A stretch of DNA of 64,000 nucleotides from Amoebidium appalachense. Taxonomy: Eukaryota > Ichthyosporea. Both the position numbers and the translations under genes were made by a program. Positions within the stretch are counted from its first letter, which is position 1; every line of letters starts with the position of its first letter. The notes beneath the pieces are model-generated. The model was not told the origin of the DNA and did not search any database. It saw only the letters and a program-made list of their open reading frames with translations. Location of the stretch: assembly GCA_963693365.1 (NCBI GenBank), contig CAVNZM010000011.1, forward strand, positions 5,704,001-5,768,000, in the 5' to 3' direction. Shown piece by piece: positions 56,949-64,000 of the stretch.

Positions 56949-57832
56949 ACACACACACACACACACACCACCCCCACCCTCTTGTTGTTTTCCCTCGTTT
57001 TTGTATCTCCCTTCGTTGTTTTCCATCATCCTTTTCACCCTTGTTGTTTCCCCTCCCTTGTAAATCTGTCTCGTGTTTCCTTCCCCCCTCTGCTTTAGCC
57101 GTAGGTTTGTTCCCGCAGTCTGTTTGCCCGTTGTTTTCTTGTTTCCACCCCATTATCTTGGTTGTATTGGTTTTGCTGTATTGATCGTGATAGTATGTGG
57201 TGGAAAAAATGAGGTGCTGGGTAACAAAAAATGCACACTAGAGCTTGAAAGGGAAAACCTATGCTGAAGCATGAAACAATACACACACGGTGAAACATGA
57301 AACAGAAACAGAAAGGGAAACAAAAAACAAAAAGCTAACTAAAAAAAAACAAAAAAAAAAATGAAAGATGGCCAAACACGGAACTAAATAGCTATCACTG
57401 AACTTAAAGCGCACACTGAAAAAAAGGAAGCAAAAACAACCTGCTGAAAACGTGCAACCAAAAACACACAAACGGAAAACGTTTAACAGGCAAAAAAAAG
57501 GAGAAAACAAAAGAAGCTCACACGAACATATACATAAAAACGCAGGCAAAACACTTATGGCGCGTCGACTCGGGGAGGCTCTTGATGTGCCGGTGGTGGT
57601 GTGTGACTGCACGTCACTCACACAGGCAGGGTACGTGGGGGATGACGTCGACTCGGTCGTGCACAAGCTACTGCAGGTGTGTACGTGTGTGTGTGTGTGT
57701 GTGTTTGGGTGGGGGGGTGGGGGGAGGGGAGGGGGGGAAAGGAGGGGGGGGTGTGTGTGTGTGTGGTGTGTTTTGGGGGGGGGGGGGGGGGGGGAGGGAG
57801 GGAAGATGGGGGGAGGGGAAGTGATGGGAGGA

Positions 57833-57884
<52 letters not shown>

Positions 57885-57996
57885 TGGGAAATGGGGGAGT
57901 TGGGGGTCAGGGGGGATGAGGGGGGGAGGGGGGGCAGGGGGAAGAGGGGGGGGGAGGGAAGTGAGGGGAGGGGATGTGTGTGTGTGTGTGGGAGGA

Positions 57997-58049
<53 letters not shown>

Positions 58050-58146
58050 TTTTGGGAAATGGGGGAGTTGGGGGTCAGGGGGAAGAGGGGGGAGGGGGGG
58101 CAGGGGGAAGAGGGGGGGGGGGGGAAGGGAGGGGAGGGGGATGTGT

Positions 58147-58177
<31 letters not shown>

Positions 58178-58348
58178 GGGGGAGGGGGAAGGGGGGGATG
58201 GGGTGGTGTGTGTTTTTTTTCGTGTGTGTGTGTGTGTGTGTGTGTGTGGTTGGGTGGGTGGCTGGGTGTGTGGGTGGTGGTGGGGGGAGGGGGGTGGGGA
58301 GGGGGGGGAGGGGAGGTTGTGTGTTGTGTGTGTGCGCGCGCGGACATG

Positions 58349-58439
<91 letters not shown>

Positions 58440-59210
58440 ACGCGCGCGCGCGCGTGTGGGAGGGGGGAAGGGGCTTCGGGGGGGAAGGGGGGGGGGGGGG
58501 GGGGGGGGGGGGGCGTAGGGTTGAATGTTTTTTCCCCCTTACTTCTTAAGTAGCGCAAGGTCGTATGTTTGTGCATGTAGACATACGAGGCGCGCATCCA
58601 TGTACATGCATGGCACAAACCCGGTCCCGTATACATAATCCTACAACGAATTTAGAAGCTTACCACTGATTATTATTGTTTTACCTTTTTTCTTTTTTCC
58701 CCCTCTTTTCCCTTCCTTGGAGAAAAGGATGGAGGGGGGAGGGTGAGGGAAGGGGGTAGAGGAGGGGGGAGGGATTCTATGAGTTAATAGTCTACTCTTC
58801 AAACCCCCCCCCCCCCCTCCCCCCCCCCCCCCCCCCTCCCTCCTCTCTCTCTCTCCCCCCCCCTCTCATTCCCAACTCCTTTCCACCATCTAAACTCACT
58901 TAAAACATGCATGTGCGCCCTCTAGGCTGCCGACTACGATGTCGAACTTGCCCAACGGGGTATCATCTTCCTGGATGAGGTCGATAAGATTGCAAGACCG
59001 ATGAACAGTGGTGCTGTGAGAGATGTGGGTGGAGAGGGTGTGCAGCAAGGTGTGTGTGTGTGTGTGGGGTGGGGGGGGGGGGGGGGGGGGGGGGGGGAAG
59101 GGGGGGGTTGATGGGGGAGGGGTGGGTGTGTGTGTGTGGGGGGGGGGGGGGGGGGGGGAAGGGAGGATGTGAGAGGGTGTGTGTGTGTGGGGGGGGGGGG
59201 GGGGAGAGGG

Positions 59211-59304
<94 letters not shown>

Positions 59305-59892
59305 GCGTGTGTGTGCGTGCTTGTGTGTGCGTGTGTGTGTGTGGATTTTTTATTTACGTTTTTTTTGGGGGCTTGGGGGGGGGTTTGGGGGGTTGAGTAT
59401 GTGTCGTTGGCGTGTTATTGGTGGGTGAATGTGTGTGTGGTGTGCGTGTGTGGTGGTGGGGGTGGGGGTGGTGGTGGTGGTGATGGTGGGGGGGGGGAGG
59501 ATGAGTGTGGGTCGTGATCCTCTTGTCTTTTGACAGTTCAAGGGGGGGGGGGGGGGGGGGGAAGGCGGGGGGGTACCCCTGCATTGAAGCTACAAAGCAA
59601 GGTGGTGAGAGTTTTTCCTAATTCTGCTGTGGGGAGGGGAGAGGGTGGGGGGGGGGGGGGGGGGGGAGCTTGTACGTGTGTAGATAATGAGGCAACTGGG
59701 GATGTCGAAGGAAAGGTTCGATCAGTGGATGTGGGTGTATGAGCGGGGTGAGAGGGGGGAGAGGGGGGAGGGGAAGAGGGGGGGGGGGAGGGGGGAGGGG
59801 CAGGAGGGATTGAAAGAAGGTGTGGGTGAGTGATGTGAGCATGGTTTGTGTGGAGAAGTCCGGATGGTGGTGGTGGTGGTGTGGGTGTGTGT

Positions 59893-59925
<33 letters not shown>

Positions 59926-60136
59926 TGGATGGAGTAGACTGGGAAACTAGGGGAAAGAGAGGGGGGGGATGGGGGAGAGCGAGAGAAAAAGGAATTTGAA
60001 AACGAAATTTATCAATATTTGTTTGTTGGACTACAGGGCTGCTGAAGATCCTTGAGGGCACGATGGTCAATGTGCAGGAGGTGGGTGGCGGCAGCAACCC
60101 CAGGCAGAAGGGCAACGACGTCATACAGGTATTTGT

Positions 60137-60181
<45 letters not shown>

Positions 60182-60339
60182 CCCCTTTTCCCCTCGAAGG
60201 GTTGGGTACTGTGGATGACTTGAGCCCAGCCTGAGGATGGGGTCTGCTTGTGGTGTATGGTCACTGTGTGTGCTTTGCAAAATCCGCATCGTGTGTCATG
60301 AATGTGTACTTCGCATTATGAGACACATGCAAACCTCCT

Positions 60340-60373
<34 letters not shown>

Positions 60374-61286
60374 TTCCCTCCTCGTCCGGCGGCTGTGGGG
60401 TGGGTTGCTTCTCGTCTGAGCCTTATGTTGACGATGAAATAGACAGTGTTTTACAATGTCGGACGAACCAGCTGTGAATATGAAAAAGGGAATGGGGTAA
60501 GAAAATTTGTATCATATTTATATTTCGTTATCTATTGCATGTTGCTCATTGTCTGGATCTTTATCTAAAGTGTTGTTTACTTGATGCTGCGGCGCGCTTG
60601 ATCACATACTCCTACATATTATTTTCCATCAACAGCCGTCTAGCCCCCCAGCCAGCCGAGCCTCCCCCCCCCCCCCCCCCCCCCCCCTCCCCCCCCCCCC
60701 CTCCCCCCCCCCCCCAGCCCCCACCTCTCCCCCTGCCTGCCCGCCCGCCAGCCCCCACTCCCAAAAAAGCAAAAAAAAAAAAAAAAAAAAAAAAAGAAAG
60801 AAAGAAAGAAAGAATCCAGTCGTTCCACGTTGATATCTCGCATCCTCTTTTTCGTTCCACGCTGATATCTCGCATCCTCTTTTTGTGACCACAGGTGGAC
60901 ACCACCAACATCCTATTTATAGCCTCTGGTGCATTCGTGGGCCTGGACCGGTTGGTCAACGAACGCACGTTGGAATCGGTAAGTCATTTCTATTTCGATG
61001 GTCCCCTTACCTGGTGGAATTTAGTTGTGAAATATAGTTAGTTTTTTTTTTTTTTTTTTGGAATGTCTCCTTCTGGCGTCTGTTTTCGCGTCGTCTATGC
61101 AAAACTGATTCCCGCTCCCAACGCCCGGCTAGCTCAGTCGGTAGAGCGCGAGACTCTTAATCTCGCGGTCGTGGGTTCGAGCCCCACGTTGGGCGTCTGT
61201 TTTTTTCCGTCCATTTTTTCATTTTTTTCTTTGCTTTTGTTTGCCCTCAAATGTTGCTGTCATTCTTTTTTCTTTTCTTCCCTCCT

Positions 61287-61325
<39 letters not shown>

Positions 61326-61425
61326 TTTGTCTTTTTTGTTTTTTATTTATTTACCCCCCCCCCAGCCTCCTTGTCTTTTTTTTTTATTATTTAAAAAAAA
61401 AATGTTTTTTTTTTTTTTGCTTTGT

Positions 61426-61477
<52 letters not shown>

Positions 61478-61590
61478 GTGACGATATTAGAAAAAAATCA
61501 TTCTCCTTGCTATCGGCATCATCGGTGTTCCTGGCATCAAAGTTGTTCACTGTGAAGACCTTGCCCATAGGTACGAGTCGTATGAAAACA

Positions 61591-61655
<65 letters not shown>

Positions 61656-62692
61656 GAAGCAGGTGTAGAACATCGGTTTTGGGGTTTTGTTGCTTCGTTC
61701 TCCTGTAAACTTGTGATATAAATATCTAGGAGGCAGCAAGAGTACACGACGCTTAGTATTGATGACTGGATCAACTGGTGAATTGCTGTTGTGGCAATCT
61801 TTGTTTTAGTTCTCCGTTTTATTTTTTTTTGCATTTTGTGGGTTTGGTCGGCTGGTTGGATTTGTGGTTGCAAGGCTCGTGTGATAACGAACTTGATTCT
61901 GGCGATCGCAAAGATGTTTTCCTTTCTGGCACGATGGCTTTGGTTGTGCAGTGCTGCCTATAGTAGTAATTCAATCTTTTGCGGGGCCCCGATGCATATG
62001 GCTTCTAAGTGGTGCTCTCTCTCATATTTGCAGCAGCAGTCTATGTGTAACTGTAAGGAATGCTTTGATGGTGCTTAAATTAGGGACAGAGAAAAAGGGA
62101 GGGGGGAGGAGGGTCAACAAAAAGGAACCCCGATGGGATGATACCAGACACGTTTTTTGATTCTGTGATGGAAGGTGATTGCACTTATCGGTTCTATATT
62201 GGTTTTCGTCATCATTCCCAACGCCCGGCTAGCTCAGTCGGTAGAGCGCGAGACTCTTAATCTCGCGGTCGTGGGTTCGAGCCCCACGTTGGGCGCTTTT
62301 TTTTTTTTTTTTTTTTTTTCTTTCTCTTTTCTTCCCTCCCGGGGGAGGCTCTCCATGGTGTGTGCATGTGTGTGTGTGTGTGCGTGTGTGTGTGTGTGTT
62401 CAAGTTTTTGGTTTTGCCTCCTTTTATTCTTTTCTTTTGTTGGTGGCACTTACACTGAGTTGCTTCGCGTGAATCTAAATATCTAAATGCTCGGCAGTTT
62501 AGAGAACCAATGTCGTTCTCTAAACATCTAAAAGTCTGCTCGATTCGTGTAGAGCAGTTTAGAAACTAAATTATCTAGGTCGTAGATCGCAATTCTATTG
62601 GATAAGAGATATTTAGGCAGGTCCCAAGGACCAATCGTCTCATCCCAGACATCTAGAACCCCCCCCCCCCCCCCCCCCCCTCCCCCCCCCCT

Positions 62693-62724
<32 letters not shown>

Positions 62725-62999
62725 AGATGCGCCCATCTGGAAGAAGGCCAAAATCAATTTAGATTTTTTTATGCAAACTTTAAAAATTTAAGAGATCGAT
62801 TGGAATGCGAAATGTTTATACGTAAGTTTAACAATCAGATATTTAGATGTATAGATCCACACGATGCGACCCACTTTCTTTCCTCCTAGTGTTCAAGGCT
62901 TATTCATTACGAATACTGAGAAATTTCTTCTTTTCCACCCCAACCCACTCATGCACACACTCTTATTATTGGCGCATGCACGCACTTTCACTCACGTGT

Positions 63000-63080
<81 letters not shown>

Positions 63081-63609
63081 CACCAGTCTATTGGGTTCGG
63101 TGCTACTGTTCGTGCCCCACAAGATGCCAACAAAGTCGACAACCAAGCAATCCTGAATGCCAGCCCAGACGATCTCGTATTCCCCCCCCTCCCCCTCCCC
63201 CCTCCTCCTCCCCCTTCCCCAAGCTCCCCTCCCTCCCTCCCCCCCTCCCTCCCCCCCCCCCCCCCCCCCCTTTCCCCACCCTTCTCCCCATCGTTTCCCC
63301 CAAAGGAGGAATAACTATGAATACTACGAACAGTTATGATAGTAATGATGATGTTAGTGATAATGATACTTATAATATATTACAACAATAATATTAATAA
63401 CAATGATAATAATAATGGTAATAATAATACCACATTTTTACAACCATTATTATTGTTATAATGATGATGATCTTGTTGATAACAATAACAGCATAATATG
63501 CAGGCCGCTCCACGAAAGGGGGGTTCTTTATCTTCTTTTATCTTCCTTTCTTTCAACCCATAAATGTTAATATAACAGATAAGGAAACTGACCACCAACC
63601 AAGATCCCA

Positions 63610-63643
<34 letters not shown>

Positions 63644-63911
63644 ATTTTTTTCTTCCTCTTCCATCCTTTTTTCGTAAGTTTATCTTCCCTGCCGTGGACC
63701 TGGGGGGGGGGGGGGGGGGGGGGGGGAAGGGGGGTATATGTTGCTAACAGGTCACATGCAGATCCGCTACGGGTTAATACCGGAATTTGTCGGTCGTTTT
63801 CCGGTTCTCGTTGGGATGGAGGGGCTCGACAAGAAGTCACTTGTACGAATTCTGACGGAGCCAGACAATAGCATCATGGGGCAGTATTTTGCTCTGTTTG
63901 CCGCATCTGGC
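50590..63911 (+). CDS. CLPX: Mitochondrial ClpX AAA+ unfoldase (3' end lies beyond the right edge)
   Basis: ClpX unfolds substrates in the mitochondrial matrix and feeds them to ClpP. Exons: 50590-50842, 52062-52192, 53294-53452, 54273-54339, 55434-55456, 56508-56820, 57546-57676, 58926-59049, 60037-60128, 60895-60978, 63087-63176 and 63762-63911. All are in phase, giving 539 residues. The N-terminus ([20 protein letters not shown]) is a basic presequence. A ClpX-type C4 zinc site lies at Cys75, 78, 93 and 96 (CPTC, then CPQC). The AAA+ module starts [16 protein letters not shown] (129 onward). Walker A GPTGCGKT is at 311-318 and is split by an intron, the pore loop GYVG at 344-347, and Walker B IIFLDE at 372-377. 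[16 protein letters not shown] follows, then the sensor-1 region [12 protein letters not shown], an IGF tripeptide at 461-463 (ClpP-binding loop) and PEFVGR with the arginine finger at 501. An acidic insert (about 255-290) precedes Walker A. The small AAA subdomain continues off the window. Confidence 0.97.
51831..51940 (+). repeat. Dispersed intronic repeat (family A), copy in ClpX intron 1
   Basis: The sequence has GGGCTCTGCTCATGATGCAT, then CTTCTGCATTGTGTTGTCCG, TCGTGAACGTGTTC and CTCTGTAACACATGCCTAACC, before a C-run. It lies about 120 bp upstream of the exon 2 acceptor and is in the sense orientation of ClpX. Confidence 0.8.
53122..53290. repeat. (CA)n tract adjoining ClpX exon 3
   Basis: A CA tract of about 115 bp plus interrupted CA sequence runs directly into the acceptor CACACACAG of exon 3 at 53294, so the repeat itself serves as the 3' end of the intron. 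Confidence 0.95.
55434..55456 (+). other. 23-nt micro-exon of ClpX
   Basis: The exon 4 donor is phase 1, but the exon 6 acceptor must be phase 0. The 23-nt segment between TTTGGAGCAG and GTAACA changes the phase exactly and supplies DTEWNADK between GTNE and [10 protein letters not shown]. Without it the frame hits a stop after the junction. Confidence 0.8.
55811..56040. repeat. 132-bp tandem duplication with T-run and G-run in ClpX intron 5
   Basis: The sequence GGGGATAGATAGGGAGATGA followed by ACCGAGGCAACACAAGGTCG, a GGTTGGTCAT segment and a long T run occurs at 55811 and again at 55943, separated by a G homopolymer. The two copies are almost identical apart from homopolymer length. Confidence 0.9.
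58350..58437. repeat. (GT)n tract in ClpX intron 7
   Basis: A perfect GT run follows several GT/G-run alternations from 57677 onward. The whole 57.7-58.5 kb block consists of (GT)n and G-run units, some repeated nearly identically (GGGAAATGGGGGAGTTGGGG at about 57885 and 58053). Confidence 0.95.
60194..60350 (+). repeat. Dispersed intronic repeat (family A), copy in ClpX intron 9
   Basis: This long copy has GGGTACTGTGGATGAC, GAGGATGGGGTCTGCTTG, ATCCGCATCGTGTGTCATGA and GTGTACTTCGCATTATGAGA, then CACATGCAAACC and a C-run. It shares its left part with the copy at 32792 and its right part with all the others. Confidence 0.8.
60821..60884. repeat. 32-bp tandem duplication immediately upstream of ClpX exon 10
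   Basis: CGTTCCACGTTGATATCTCG with CATCCTCTTTTT occurs twice in direct succession with one substitution. The second copy ends 10 nt before the exon, so the repeat probably includes branch-point and polypyrimidine sequence. Confidence 0.9.
61123..61195 (+). tRNA. trnK-CUU: tRNA-Lys (anticodon CTT), copy 1
   Basis: This is a 73-nt tRNA with no intron. The acceptor stem pairs GCCCGGC with GTTGGGC, the discriminator is G, and the anticodon CTT is at 61156-61158. Box A is TAGCTCAGTCGG and box B is GGTTCGAGCCC. A T-rich stretch follows a few bases after the 3' end and can end Pol III transcription. The body matches the metazoan-type tRNA-Lys(CTT) except for the GCGCGAG anticodon-stem side. It lies in ClpX intron 10, in the same direction as the host gene. 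Confidence 0.97.
61594..61654. repeat. 61-nt uninterrupted G homopolymer
   Basis: The longest of many G or C homopolymers in the window, in ClpX intron 10 between the two tRNA genes. Other very long ones are at 30764-30820 and about 55894-55946. True lengths may differ, since such runs are hard to sequence. Confidence 0.9.
62223..62295 (+). tRNA. trnK-CUU: tRNA-Lys (anticodon CTT), copy 2
   Basis: Identical over all 73 nt to the copy 1.1 kb upstream, and also preceded by TCCCAAC or CCCAAC. A long uninterrupted T run starts two bases after the 3' end, a strong Pol III terminator. It sits in the same ClpX intron and in the same orientation. Confidence 0.97.
62497..62525. other. Perfect 11-bp inverted repeat with a 7-nt loop
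   Basis: GTTTAGAGAAC (62497-62507) and GTTCTCTAAAC (62515-62525) are exact reverse complements. The surrounding 250 bp repeats TCTAAA-like words and ends in a C-run, which suggests a small degenerate element in ClpX intron 10 downstream of the second tRNA. Confidence 0.6.
63001..63082. repeat. (CA)n microsatellite ending at ClpX exon 11
   Basis: A perfect CA tract of about 80 bp runs to within a few bases of the exon 11 acceptor (CAACACCAG, exon from 63087). As at exon 3, the repeat forms the 3' end of the intron. Confidence 0.95.
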
Positions 63912-64000
63912 GTATGGATCCCCCCCCCCCCCCCCCCCTCCCCGTGCTGCTCCTCCCTTATCGTTTGCTTGCTTCTGCGTCATGGTTTTTCTCGTGTGTG

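Noticed and set aside
50590-63911. Bacterial origin or contamination for the clpX-like gene
   Set aside because: It has twelve spliced exons, a mitochondrial presequence and tRNA-bearing introns, so it is a nuclear gene.

Overview
This is a nuclear eukaryotic window. Every recognisable protein is cut into many short exons (23 to 413 nt) with GT-AG borders. The frames join exactly across exons, and the introns are filled with low-complexity DNA: (CA)n, (GT)n and (CT)n tracts, G or C homopolymers up to about 60 nt, and C-run/A-run composites. Most ORFs longer than 60 codons here are artefacts of those repeats (poly-Pro, poly-Gly, Cys-Val or Thr-His strings). I cannot place the organism. The gene set (nuclear genes for mitochondrial proteins, high intron density, probable minor-spliceosome introns, an animal-like tRNA-Lys) fits a unicellular relative of animals or another intron-rich protist or invertebrate, but this is inference.

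Layout from left to right. (1) Minus strand, 14031 to 534 and continuing off the left edge: the N-terminal half of an XPG/ERCC5/Rad2 DNA-repair endonuclease (18 exons, 595 residues visible). (2) 14032-19795: intergenic. It holds a promoter-like block with CRE and E2F motifs, a 44-bp minisatellite (14646-15248), CA-rich DNA and unrecognised AT-richer sequence. (3) Minus strand, 25458 to 19796: mitochondrial small-subunit ribosomal protein uS10m (5 exons, 229 aa). (4) 25459-26319: a divergent promoter. (5) Plus strand, 26320 to 43946: eIF2D (ligatin), 19 exons, 585 or 613 aa. (6) 43947-47029: a convergent intergenic region. (7) Minus strand, 49674 to 47030: a small F-box protein (3 exons, 121 aa, moderate confidence). 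(8) 49675-50589: a second divergent promoter region. (9) Plus strand, 50590 off the right edge: mitochondrial ClpX unfoldase (12 exons, 539 residues visible), with two identical tRNA-Lys(CUU) genes in one intron.

There is no operon and no obvious shared pathway. XPG serves nucleotide-excision repair, eIF2D serves cytosolic translation, and uS10m and ClpX serve mitochondrial translation and protein quality control. Two divergent pairs (uS10m/eIF2D and F-box/ClpX) probably share promoters.

The main unusual signals lie in the introns. Several exon-intron junctions have been locally duplicated. A dispersed repeat of about 100-150 bp occurs in introns of all five genes, always in the sense orientation of its host gene. 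XPG has two candidate U12-type introns. A kilobase-scale 7-bp tandem array sits in an eIF2D intron. C-run/A-run composites have a fixed polarity. I did not find a clear new enzymatic or defence system.
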